Source: Actinopolyspora xinjiangensis
Lineage (GTDB): Bacteria; Actinomycetota; Actinomycetes; Mycobacteriales; Pseudonocardiaceae
Direction of reading: 5' to 3'
Length of the DNA stretch: 64,000 nucleotides
Assembly (NCBI RefSeq): GCF_900104475.1
Contig: NZ_FNJR01000013.1
Location: forward strand, 1 to 64,000
The notes beneath the pieces are model-generated. The model saw nothing but the letters and a program-made list of their open reading frames with translations, was not told the DNA's origin and did not search any database. Numbering within the stretch: the first letter of the stretch is position 1; every line of letters starts with the position of its first letter. Position numbers and translations under genes: made by a program. Below are positions 27,528 through 38,405 of the stretch, piece after piece.

Positions 27528-29273
27528 TCAGACCTCAGTCCTGGCCGTGTTGTTCGGAACGCTTTCGGACTCCGAGTCCTCGGTGAGATCGTTGCCCCAC
27601 CGGGCACGTTCCGGGGTGTCCGGCTCCAACGCGGCCATCGGTACCGGTTCACTCCGGCGGCGGGTGATCGCCGACACCACGACGATCGTCAGCAGGGCCG
27701 CCACCATCGTGACCGTGCGGAACGGGAACAGCACCGCGCCGTCCTCGTACCAGGGCCACGGCAGCAGCGGCTGGAGCCCGAATGTGTCCTCTCCCGCGGA
27801 GAACCGCAGCACGACCGCGACGAGGAATCCGGCCGTGGCGCCGATCCGGTTGGCGAACGGAACGAACAGCGCGCACACCAACAGCGGGAACAGCATGACG
27901 AAGATCAGGTCACTGGCCAGATACCACAGGTCGTAGACACTGCTGGCCCGCAGCGCCATCAGGGTGGCCGCCGCGCCGATGATCACGATCAGCCTGCGGA
28001 TCACCTTCTGCACCTGCTCCGGTTTCGCGTTCGGCCGTACCAGGCGTCGGTAGACGTTCCACCCGGTCAGTGACGAGGCGGACAGCACCGAGGAATCGAC
28101 GCTGGACATGACGGCGGCCGCGAGAACACCCAGACCGAGCGCCGCCGCACCGGTGGGCAGCAGATAGCGCAGCACGTAGGGCAGCACCATCGAGGGGTTG
28201 TCCAGCGGGGGAGCTCCTTCCGCCTGGAAGTTCGCCGCGGTGGCCACGACACCGATGAGCACCGGCGGGATGGCGGCCAGCACGCACATCACGCTGGCGC
28301 CGACCGAGAGCCTGCGCGCGTTCTTCGGGCTGCTGGAGGACAGCACCCGCTGAAAGTAGACCTGCCAGGGGATGCCGCCGAGCACCAGGGCGATTCCGGC
28401 GTCCCACCAGTTCCAGTAGGAGTGGCCCCATGCGGGGTCGTCCCAGCCGGTCAACGGTGGGAACAGCGATGCGTAGGACTCGAAGTCGAAATTGGAGGGG
28501 TAGGCGCTCCAGGCGTCTCCCAGCCCACCGACGGCCGATGCGGCGAACGGTACCGCCACGATCAGGCCGATGAAGATGACCACGACCTGCACCACGTCGG
28601 TGATGGCCACCGACCACATGCCGCCGACGACGGTGTAGGCGACCGCGATCACCGCCGACAGGATGATGGAAACGGTGAAATCCAGGCCGATGATCGTGCC
28701 GAAGGTGGTGCCCAGCGCGGTGAGGATCGCCCCGGTCCAGAAGATCTCGCCGAGGATCGCCGGGATGGCGCCGAGACCGGCGACGCTCCTGCCGAACCGG
28801 ATGTCGATCGGGTCCAGCATGGTGGTGAACCGGCCGCGCCGCATCTTCTTGGCGAAGAACAGTCCGCCGATGAGCAGGCTGACCGCGTAGCCCCACGGCG
28901 CCTGAGCCCAGGCGAGACCACTGCTGAAGGTGCTCTCGGCGGTACCGCTGATGTAGCCGCCACCGACCCAGGTGGCCGTCATGGTGAACACGCCGATCCA
29001 CAGCGGCATGTTGCGGCCCGCGACCATCGTGTCGCCCAGCCCGCCTCCGCGTCGGGCGGCCACGAAAGCACCCAGCCAGTAGAACAACGCGTAGAAAACC
29101 AGCATCGCGATCAGGCCCGGCCACGAAACATTCGGTTCCGCGAGGGCGACATACGTCAGGGCGAATGCCAAAACGATCACGAAAACGCCGATCTTCACCA
29201 TCCCTCTTTTGCCCACGTGGGCAATGGGTGGTCGGGTGCTGTCGTCACCGTTCGTACGTGTTTCGGCAGGCAC
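27528..29273 (-). CDS. Sodium:solute symporter resembling high-affinity choline transporter (SLC5A7/CHT type)
   Basis: A 581-residue protein of the SSS family with about 13 membrane helices. The GTG at 29273 is chosen because GAAGGGAAG directly precedes it; an in-frame ATG at 29315 lacks a ribosome site. The core FTMTATWVGGGYISGTAES, LAWAQAPWGYAVSLLIGGLFFAKKMR, TMLDPIDIRFG and VVGGMWSVAITDVVQVV closely parallels the animal choline transporter CHT1 as I recall it. Choline or a related amine is therefore a likely substrate. This matters because the BCCT osmolyte transporter in the same region is broken. Confidence 0.82.
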   Translation of the reverse strand: MPAETRTNGDDSTRPPIAHVGKRGMVKIGVFVIVLAFALTYVALAEPNVSWPGLIAMLVFYALFYWLGAFVAARRGGGLGDTMVAGRNMPLWIGVFTMTATWVGGGYISGTAESTFSSGLAWAQAPWGYAVSLLIGGLFFAKKMRRGRFTTMLDPIDIRFGRSVAGLGAIPAILGEIFWTGAILTALGTTFGTIIGLDFTVSIILSAVIAVAYTVVGGMWSVAITDVVQVVVIFIGLIVAVPFAASAVGGLGDAWSAYPSNFDFESYASLFPPLTGWDDPAWGHSYWNWWDAGIALVLGGIPWQVYFQRVLSSSSPKNARRLSVGASVMCVLAAIPPVLIGVVATAANFQAEGAPPLDNPSMVLPYVLRYLLPTGAAALGLGVLAAAVMSSVDSSVLSASSLTGWNVYRRLVRPNAKPEQVQKVIRRLIVIIGAAATLMALRASSVYDLWYLASDLIFVMLFPLLVCALFVPFANRIGATAGFLVAVVLRFSAGEDTFGLQPLLPWPWYEDGAVLFPFRTVTMVAALLTIVVVSAITRRRSEPVPMAALEPDTPERARWGNDLTEDSESESVPNNTARTEV

Positions 29274-29348
29274 GTTCTTCCCTTCCGTGTCGCTGTCAGA
29301 ACGGTTCGAGACCATAGCCAGAAATAGCGTTGATGTACAGATGTACTA

Positions 29349-29364
29349 GTTACGCGAAGGTAAC
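29349..29364. promoter_or_regulatory. Inverted repeat upstream of symporter
   Basis: GTTAC-GCGAAG-GTAAC lies 76 bases before the chosen symporter start. A partial direct repeat GATGTAC-A-GATGTAC lies next to it at 29332-29346. Both look like possible regulator sites. Confidence 0.4.
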
Positions 29365-30121
29365 GAATCACTGTTCCTCGATGCCGCTGCCGCTCAAGGG
29401 GAGAGCTCGGTTCAGTGGTGGCTTTTGTGGTCGAAATACCAGGTCAAGAAGTTTTTGATTATGAAGGGGATCCCGGTGTGGACCTCCCCGGCGGCTCGGG
29501 TGGGCCGTTGGTTCACCGGAGGCGAAGTGTTAGCCGACTCACCGAGGATTGAGAGACGCGACACACTTCGGCTGCCGTGTGAAGGGAAGGTGGTGCGGTT
29601 CGCGAGCGGCCCTGTCGTGGGGGCGCGTTTTCCACACATTGTGCCCCCCCTGTTACCGACTGTTTTTTGATTTTCGCCCCTTCGGGGCTTCGATCATCCC
29701 CGTCCGGTGGCGCTTCGCTTCCGGTTCGTCCGGGGATGTGGTTCGATTCGATTCTTCCGCTCTTTTCGGGGGTAAGGTCGGATTCGGAGGCGGTTGTCGT
29801 GCGATTTCGGCGCGAGCCGGTTTCGCCGCCGCGGCGGTGAGAGTCACTCGGCCCGGTTCCCTGCCTCGGAAGGGCTTACGAGAACCGCTCGTCGCGTCCC
29901 CGGACGCGCCGAGCGGCGGGCGGCCGGAGCGGGCTGCCCAGCCCGGGGGATCGTCCGCGCGTACCTCGGGCCCGGTTCGGCGCTCGAGAAGGACCGCCCG
30001 GCGCAACGGGAGATGTGTGCCGCGACACATCCTCGGCCCGCGCGCACAATCGGTACCGAGGGCCCGAAAGCTAACGTTGGACGCGGTCAGGACGACGGTT
30101 CTGGCGGAGGTACTACGGAAG
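29365..30121. other. Long intergenic region, no convincing gene
   Basis: About 750 bases between divergent genes. Several overlapping frames are open, as expected at this GC, but none shows a recognisable protein or good ribosome site. The GCCCC-TTC-GGGGC hairpin at about 29675-29690 follows a T-rich stretch rather than preceding one, so it is not a rightward terminator. Confidence 0.4.
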
Positions 30122-30355
30122 ATGCGCAGCGATACGTCATCGAATTCGGAGTCCGTTCCCGAGGACGAGACCGGAAGCGGGGGTGGTGGGCTCCCCACGA
30201 CCCCCTGCTCGGTGGTCTGGAGCGGTGGCCACCCTTTCGTGCTCGAGGGAAGCGGCGGACGGTCGCGCTGGGTCGGCGTCGACGACCGCGGTCGACCACG
30301 GTTTCTCAGCGACGCCGAGCTCAACCGCAGAGGTTGGTCTCTTCCCGCGAGCTGA
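30122..30355 (+). CDS. Small hypothetical protein
   Basis: A 77-residue frame from ATG 30122 with GGAGG 11 bases upstream, a rather long spacing. The C-terminal half, GHPFVLEGSGGRSRWVGVDDRGRPRFLSDAELNRRGWS, has the composition of a real folded domain, while the N-terminus is Ser/Glu/Gly rich. No family is recognised. It lies 155 bases before the phosphatidyltransferase on the same strand. The start is uncertain. Confidence 0.45.
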   Translation: MRSDTSSNSESVPEDETGSGGGGLPTTPCSVVWSGGHPFVLEGSGGRSRWVGVDDRGRPRFLSDAELNRRGWSLPAS

Positions 30356-30510
30356 CGCCTGGTGCCGCCGACCGCGGGGCGCACGCGTATGGCACCCTGA
30401 ACGAACAGGCACGATGACGCGTCCGGCGTGACCACGAGCGGGCGCGTCATGGATCGCGGGCCCACTCGTGGAACTGGAGTGGAGTCGGCCCGCTCGCAGG
30501 GGAGGGTCTC

Positions 30511-31185
30511 GTGGTGCAAGACGCCGATGGCGCCACTACGGGATCGGCGCGGAGTTCCCGGGGGGAAGGCTCGGACCAGGGAATCGATCGCATCAGGGAA
30601 GTGGCCGCCGGGGTCTGGAGCGATCCGTGGTGGACGGTTCCCAACGCGTTGAGCGTGCTGCGGCTCGCCGGAGTTCCGGTCTTCCTGTGGCTGTTGCTCG
30701 GTCCTCAGTGGGACCTGCTCGCGTTGCTGGTGTTGGTCTTCAGTGGCGTCACCGACTGGCTGGACGGCAAACTCGCCCGGTGGCTGAACCAATACAGCAG
30801 AGTGGGACAGCTACTGGACCCGGCGGCCGACCGGCTCTACATCGTGGCGACGTTGGTGGCGTTCGTGGTCAGGGGAGTGGTCCCGTGGTGGGTCGCTTCC
30901 GCCCTGATCGCGCGTGATCTGTTGCTGACGTTGTGCCTGCCCGTGCTGCGGTACCACGGGTTCGAACCGCCTGACGTGCACTACCTGGGCAAGGCCGCCA
31001 CGTTCTGCTTGATGTACGCCTTCCCGCTGCTGCTGGTGGTGCAGGGGGACTTCGCGCTCGACTGGATCGCCCGCCCGTTCGCCTACGCGTTCACGGGTTG
31101 GGGGGCCGCGCTCTACCTTTGGGCCGGGCTGCTCTACCTCGGCCAGGTGGTCGGCGCCGTCCGGCTCGCCCGCGTCCGCGGTTGA
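30511..31185 (+). CDS. CDP-alcohol phosphatidyltransferase (PgsA-like)
   Basis: A 224-residue membrane enzyme that transfers a phosphatidyl group from CDP-diacylglycerol to an alcohol such as glycerol-3-phosphate. The complete family motif is present: D82-x2-D85-G86-x2-A89-R90-x8-G99-x3-D103-x3-D107, within DWLDGKLARWLNQYSRVGQLLDP. Five to six hydrophobic helices surround it. The GTG at 30511 follows GGAGGG. Its place just before garA corresponds to pgsA2 in mycobacteria, but the acceptor alcohol is not proven. Confidence 0.88.
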   Translation: MVQDADGATTGSARSSRGEGSDQGIDRIREVAAGVWSDPWWTVPNALSVLRLAGVPVFLWLLLGPQWDLLALLVLVFSGVTDWLDGKLARWLNQYSRVGQLLDPAADRLYIVATLVAFVVRGVVPWWVASALIARDLLLTLCLPVLRYHGFEPPDVHYLGKAATFCLMYAFPLLLVVQGDFALDWIARPFAYAFTGWGAALYLWAGLLYLGQVVGAVRLARVRG

Positions 31186-31389
31186 ACACTCCATCCGTCG
31201 CGTCCCGAGTCGTGCGGGCACGGCGGGTGGGCCGTTGAACGAATGTGATCTTCGCTGCGATGATCGTGTGAACACCCTGGTGGTATCCGGCCCGATCGGC
31301 CTGAATATCGGGACTCGCCGTCCGCCGTCGTGTACGGCGAGGTACGTTGGGTGGTACTGGCACGATCCATCCGCAGGAGGAGAGCTCAG

Positions 31390-31854
31390 GTGAGCACCAA
31401 CGACGGGCCCGGCGACGTACCGCCGGAGCAGTCATCGGAGACCACCTCGGTCTTCAAGCCCTTCCTCTCCGAGCAGGAGAACGCCGAGAGTGCGCCTGCA
31501 GAGTCCAACGCGTCCGGTGTGGACGCGCTGCCCGCCGGATCAGCTCTTCTGGTGGTCAAGCGCGGCCCCAACGCCGGTTCGCGCTTCCTGCTCGACCGGG
31601 AGACCACCAGTTCCGGCCGGCATCCCGACAGTGACATCTTCCTGGACGACGTGACCGTTTCCCGCAGGCACGCGGAGTTCCGTCGGGAGGGCGCCGAGTA
31701 CGTCGTCGTCGACGTGGGGAGTCTCAACGGAACTTACGTCAACCGTGAGCCCGTGGACACCTCGGTGCTGGCCAACGGTGACGAGGTGCAGATCGGCAAG
31801 TTCCGCCTGGTGTTTCTGACCGGTCCTGGGGAAGGGGCGCAGGGCACTCGGTAA
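31390..31854 (+). CDS. garA: FHA-domain metabolic regulator GarA (OdhI type)
   Basis: Binds and inhibits 2-oxoglutarate dehydrogenase, and adjusts glutamate enzymes, in a way switched by Ser/Thr kinases such as PknB/PknG. The protein is 154 residues from GTG 31390 with AGGAGGAG upstream. The N-terminal phospho-acceptor motif is intact, ETTSVF with T18/T19. It is followed by the FHA domain (about residues 50-140: SGRHPDSDIFLDDVTVSRRHAEF, DVGSLNGTYVNREPVD, GDEVQIGKFRLVFLTG), nearly the same as mycobacterial GarA. The neighbours BFN, MerR and gcvP are conserved. Confidence 0.95.
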   Translation: MSTNDGPGDVPPEQSSETTSVFKPFLSEQENAESAPAESNASGVDALPAGSALLVVKRGPNAGSRFLLDRETTSSGRHPDSDIFLDDVTVSRRHAEFRREGAEYVVVDVGSLNGTYVNREPVDTSVLANGDEVQIGKFRLVFLTGPGEGAQGTR

Positions 31855-32189
31855 CGAGCGGACTGCTCTGTTCGGTGGTGACCACGGCGCCACCCTGTAC
31901 GAGACCAAGGGATTCGATACGGCTGCCGAACCCGCGAGCCACGCCCGCTCGTGGGCATTTTCGGGATCTGCCGACCCGACCCTGTCCGGCGAGGCCGTGG
32001 GACGTGCCCGATCATTCGGTGTGCGGGGTACGGTATGTACGTCCCATCGGGTGATCCGTGGGGCAGGGGAAGCGGTCGGCGCTTGTGTGGGCGGCGTCTT
32101 CGCCGTATCGCGGGTAGCGTCGGAGGCGTCGGTGCGCGATCCTCGAAGGAGATGTCACGCTTCGGCGCGCTGGAGGAGGCGATTTGACG
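31855..32189. other. Intergenic region where ftsR would be expected; no gene seen
   Basis: No MerR-type frame can be read on either strand, although mycobacteria carry the ftsR-type regulator here. The region ends with a strong GGAGGAGG before the BFN gene. No pseudogene fragments were recognised. Confidence 0.5.
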
Positions 32190-32666
32190 ATGAGCAGCGA
32201 GATGCGCGTCGTCGGCGTGCGAGTGGAACTGCCGGCCAACCAGCCGATCCTGTTGTTGCGCGAGACCGACGGTGAGCGGTATCTGCCGATCTGGATAGGC
32301 TCGGTCGAGGCTACCGCGATCGCGCTGGAGCAGCAGGGAGTGCGGCCCGCCAGGCCGCTCACCCACGACCTGCTCAAGGACGTGGTCGGTGCGCTCGGGC
32401 GAGAGTTGGAACAAGTTCGGGTGACCGACCTCCAGGAGGGGACCTTCTACGCGGAACTCGTCTTCGACGGGGACGTGCGGGTTTCCGCGAGGCCGAGCGA
32501 TTCGGTGGCGCTGGCACTGCGCACCGGTGTTCCGATCCACGCCGAGCAGTCGGTGCTCGACGAAGCGGGGTTGCTGATCCCCGACGAGCAGGAGGACGAG
32601 GTCGAGAAGTTCAAGGAGTTCCTGGACTCGGTCTCGCCGGAGGACTTCCGCGGCGCTGACACCTGA
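32190..32666 (+). CDS. BFN-domain protein (bifunctional nuclease family)
   Basis: A 158-residue protein of the DUF151/BFN family. ATG 32190 gives the usual MSSEMRVVGVRVELPANQPILLLRE N-terminus; a TTG at 32184 is possible. The conserved core reads YLPIWIGSVEATAIALEQQGVRPARPLTHDLLKDVV, then VTDLQEGTFYAELVF and VSARPSDSVALALRTGVPI. The C-terminal tail is acidic. Family members show nuclease activity in plants, but the bacterial role is unsettled. The order garA-BFN-MerR is conserved with mycobacteria. Confidence 0.9.
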   Translation: MSSEMRVVGVRVELPANQPILLLRETDGERYLPIWIGSVEATAIALEQQGVRPARPLTHDLLKDVVGALGRELEQVRVTDLQEGTFYAELVFDGDVRVSARPSDSVALALRTGVPIHAEQSVLDEAGLLIPDEQEDEVEKFKEFLDSVSPEDFRGADT

Positions 32667-32962
32667 GGCATCCCACCACGGCGGTGCCCGCGGACGTCGC
32701 TTCCGCGCGAGGGCGCCGGTGGGACGTCCCGAAGGTGTTGAGGGGGCGCGGGACGTCTTGCCGGTAGCGGGGCACCGCCACTCGACGGAAGCGCCGCGCG
32801 TCGCGTTGACCGCCGTCACCGGTGGGCATACCTTCGAACGACACGGTGGACGTACGCGCGGTGATCGAGCGGGTGGGGGCGTGACGAGATCGGATTCGGA
32901 CCGGCCGGGCACCGCTGTCCCGGATTCGAGGGCCGCCGTGGGTCGGCCGAGGGGAGGCGTGC

Positions 32963-33529
32963 GTGGTCGAGAACGCATCACGGCTGGATACGAACGTAGA
33001 GCAAGCTGAGCTGTTCCCGGACGCCGCGCTTCCGGACGAGCTGGTCGGCTACCGAGGACGTGCTGCCTGTCAGATCGCCGGTATCACCTATCGGCAGCTG
33101 GACTACTGGGCCCGCACCCAACTGGTCGAACCATCGATCAGGCTCGCGGAGGGTTCCGGGTCGCAACGGCTGTACTCGTTCAAGGACATCCTGGTTCTCA
33201 AGGTGGTCAAACGCCTGCTGGACGCCGGTGTTTCGCTGCACAACATCCGCACCGCCGTGGACCACCTGCGCGGCCGCGGGGTCCGCGACCTGGCTGGCGT
33301 CACCCTGTTCAGTGATGGGACCACTGTCTACGAGTGCACCTCGGCGGAGGACGTGGTGGATCTGCTGCGCGGCGGGCAGGGGGTCTTCGGGATCGCCGTC
33401 AGCGGCGCCATGCGAGAGATAAGCGGCACGATCCGCGAGTTCCCCGCTGAGCGGGCCGACAGCGCCGGTGTTCGCTCATCGGACGAGGACGAACTGTCCC
33501 GCAAGCGTCGTGATCGCCAAACGGGGTGA
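32963..33529 (+). CDS. MerR-family transcriptional regulator (Rv1830 type)
   Basis: A 188-residue protein from GTG 32963 (GGGGAGG 5 bases upstream). The winged helix-turn-helix is at about residues 25-95 (GYRGRAACQIAGITYRQLDYWARTQLVEPS, GSQRLYSFKDILVLKVVKRLLDAGVSLHNI). It continues through VDHLRGRGVRDLAGVTLFSDGTTVYEC to a shorter C-terminal part. No metal-binding cysteine cluster is present. Gene order matches the mycobacterial Rv1830 locus, linked there to cell growth and division. It ends 34 bases before the glycine riboswitch. Confidence 0.9.
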   Translation: MVENASRLDTNVEQAELFPDAALPDELVGYRGRAACQIAGITYRQLDYWARTQLVEPSIRLAEGSGSQRLYSFKDILVLKVVKRLLDAGVSLHNIRTAVDHLRGRGVRDLAGVTLFSDGTTVYECTSAEDVVDLLRGGQGVFGIAVSGAMREISGTIREFPAERADSAGVRSSDEDELSRKRRDRQTG

Positions 33530-33562
33530 CATATGAGGTACGCTCACACTTGTCGCTGACCC

Positions 33563-33773
33563 CGTACGGGAGAGATCGTGCCGACCCTCGGCACGGCGCC
33601 GAAGGAGCAACCCCTCCCCGACAACCTCTCAGGCTATTGGGACCGTACGGGCGAGATACCTCTGGAAAGAGGGATTCACCACAGCGTCGTGGTGAACCCC
33701 GCCGACGGTGCAAACCCGCGATCCCGGGTGAAGCTCTCAGGCGCCCGCCTCGCGGGCATTGACAGAGGGGGAG
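33563..33773 (+). promoter_or_regulatory. Tandem glycine riboswitch upstream of gcvP
   Basis: Two consecutive glycine aptamers are readable. The first (about 33563-33657) has CGGGAGAG, GCCGAAGGAGCAA, CTCTCAGG and GGACCGTACGGG. The second (about 33648-33773) has GGGCGAGA, a long variable stem, GCCGACGGTGCAA, GCTCTCAGG and GACAGAGGGGGAGG. The short linker and paired layout are those of the classic glycine switch, which turns on glycine cleavage when glycine is abundant. The gcvP start follows 63 bases later. Confidence 0.93.
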
Positions 33774-33836
33774 GTCAGTCACTCGACCGAGTGCTGTCTG
33801 CCCTGTCCGAGATGCCCGACGATTGAGGTTTTGGCG

Positions 33837-36731
<2,895 letters not shown>

Positions 36732-36804
36732 CCGAGAGTTCCGCGAGGCTGTCTAATACGGTGGGCTCTTTACGTGACCGACTCCGAGAGGGGTATACGA
36801 GCAG

Positions 36805-37089
36805 ATGCTCACCATCAGCGAGAACGCGGCCGAGGTCATCAAGCTGATCTTGGTCGGCGGAGAGTCCCCCGAGGGGGCCGGTCTGCGTATCAGCTCGCCC
36901 GAGGGGCAGGCTTCGCCAGACGGTCTGGAGGCGGCTGTCGCCAACGCTCCGGAGGACAGCGACCAGATCGTCGAGCAGTCCGGTGTGCGGGTCTTCCTGG
37001 ACGAACAGGCCGCCACGGTGCTCGGGGACAAGACGCTGGACGCCGAGCGGGACGACAACGGGGAGCTCGGCCTGACGGTCAGTGAGTGA
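36805..37089 (+). CDS. HesB/IscA-like protein lacking cysteines
   Basis: A 94-residue protein from ATG 36805. It begins MLTISENAAEVIKLIL and has the GAGLRIS beta-strand pattern and a VFLDEQAATVLGDKTLD segment, the fold signature of the HesB/A-type Fe-S carrier family. The three cysteines that bind the cluster in IscA are all absent, and the protein contains no cysteine at all. It therefore probably does not carry a cluster. Similar cysteine-free versions occur in actinobacteria without known role. Confidence 0.75.
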   Translation: MLTISENAAEVIKLILVGGESPEGAGLRISSPEGQASPDGLEAAVANAPEDSDQIVEQSGVRVFLDEQAATVLGDKTLDAERDDNGELGLTVSE

Positions 37090-37131
37090 CCCGAGTACGG
37101 CAGTGCCGAGGTGGGGTGGCCGCGGTGGCGG

Positions 37132-38007
37132 TCACCCCACGCGCTGTTCCAGCAGGTGTCGGCACGTTTCGATCAGACGTCGCCGCAGCGCGCTCGCTCG
37201 TTCGGCGAAGGCCCGCTGCTCGCGGACGTACTCGGCGCGCCCGGGAGCCGTCTCGATCGCCACGGGTGAGTAGCCGAGTTCGCTGAGGTCGTAGGGACTG
37301 GCACGCATGTCCAGCTCGCGGATCTCGGCGGCCAGCTCGAAGGCGTCGGCCGTCAGCTCGGCGGGTACGAGCGGGCCGAGCTTGTAGCACCACTTGAAGA
37401 CGTCCATGTTGTTGTGCAGGCAGCCCGGCTGTTCGAGGTTGACCCGGTCCTGCTGGGTGGGTTGCAGCGTGTTGCGCGGCCGGGCCGCCGTGCTGAAGAA
37501 CCGGAACGCGTCGTAGTGGCTGCATTGGATGCGCATCGACTCGACGACTTCGTTCGTGCCCTGGATCCCCAGGCGCAGCGGCCATTCCGAGTGCCGCAGC
37601 TCGTCCTGGGTGAGTCGGTATACCATGGCCCACTCGTGCAGCCCGAAGCAGCCCAGCTGTGCCGGACGTGACTCCGTGGCGCTCAGCAGGCGGTGCACGA
37701 AGTCGGCGGTGTCGAGCAGTCGAGGAGTCAGCGCCTCGGGCGCGACCATCACACCGTCCGGCGTCTCGCTGTAGCCGCGCCGGTCGAGGAACTTCGCGCC
37801 GCCCTCCAAGGCCACGCCGAAACCCGGTTGCCAGCGCTCCAGCCTCGACGGGCGCTGGGTGTAGTACGTGAAGAGGAAGTCCAGCACCGGGTGCTTCTCG
37901 CCGCGCCGCTGCCGCTCGCGGTGCGGCAGCGTCCAGTTCCGTATCCGTTCCAGGTGAGCCTGTTCCCTGGCACGCCACGTTCGTTCGGACAGTACTTCGG
38001 GTGGCAC
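37132..38007 (-). CDS. Conserved actinobacterial protein often labelled 3-methyladenine DNA glycosylase
   Basis: A 291-residue protein from GTG 38007. The sequence follows a well-conserved actinobacterial family: HPVLDFLFTYYTQRPSRLERWQPGFG, PAQLGCFGLHEWAMVY, MRIQCSHYDAFRFF, NLEQPGCLHNNMDVFKWCYKLGPLVP and ELDMRASPYDL. Databases often call it a 3-methyladenine glycosylase, but no glycosylase helix-hairpin-helix motif is visible and I would not rely on that name. Conserved His and Cys residues suggest metal binding. No Shine-Dalgarno precedes the start; a TATCCT lies about 8 bases upstream, so the mRNA may be leaderless. Confidence 0.7.
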   Translation of the reverse strand: MPPEVLSERTWRAREQAHLERIRNWTLPHRERQRRGEKHPVLDFLFTYYTQRPSRLERWQPGFGVALEGGAKFLDRRGYSETPDGVMVAPEALTPRLLDTADFVHRLLSATESRPAQLGCFGLHEWAMVYRLTQDELRHSEWPLRLGIQGTNEVVESMRIQCSHYDAFRFFSTAARPRNTLQPTQQDRVNLEQPGCLHNNMDVFKWCYKLGPLVPAELTADAFELAAEIRELDMRASPYDLSELGYSPVAIETAPGRAEYVREQRAFAERASALRRRLIETCRHLLEQRVG

Positions 38008-38405
38008 ATGGGGAAGGATAGGCCACCCGTGCGGCGTCTCCCCGGAGTGGTGACGTCGGAAGTGAAGCCCGTTCGGGCTCGTTCGGTCGGTGAGTGCGGG
38101 TCGTGCCCGCCGTCCGGTGCGCCGGTTCATGCCCGTCGCGTTTCGCGAGGTGGCGTCCCATTCTTACTTATCGGAAAATCCGCACCGAGACGTTTTCCGT
38201 AATTCGATAAATCTGGCGCTCGCCCTTGATGTATTTTTTGGCCGAAAAGGATTTTGCGGGAGAAGAAGTGTCTATTTCCGTTGTCCAGGAAACTTCTGTG
38301 CCCTGTCCGGCGGGCGAGGTTTCCCCGGGCGACAGGCTGTGCTACGAGATCACAGTGGACTCCGTGTGCAGCCGAGCCGGATAGATCCGCGCCGAACCCG
38401 GTTGA
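38008..38405. other. AT-rich intergenic region with long imperfect hairpin
   Basis: Base composition drops sharply in GC at about 38155-38290 compared with both flanks. TTATCGGAAAA at 38168-38178 pairs with TTTTCCG...CGATAA at 38193-38210 to form an imperfect hairpin. No gene was recognised. The region lies downstream of the SAVED-like gene and may mark the edge of transferred DNA. Confidence 0.5.

Noticed and set aside
29412-29670. Two overlapping small frames on opposite strands upstream of the symporter
   Set aside because: Neither has a good ribosome site or a recognisable sequence, and they exclude each other.
29660-29695. Terminator at the GCCCC-TTC-GGGGC hairpin
   Set aside because: The T-rich stretch is on the wrong side for rightward transcription, and the leftward side is A-rich.
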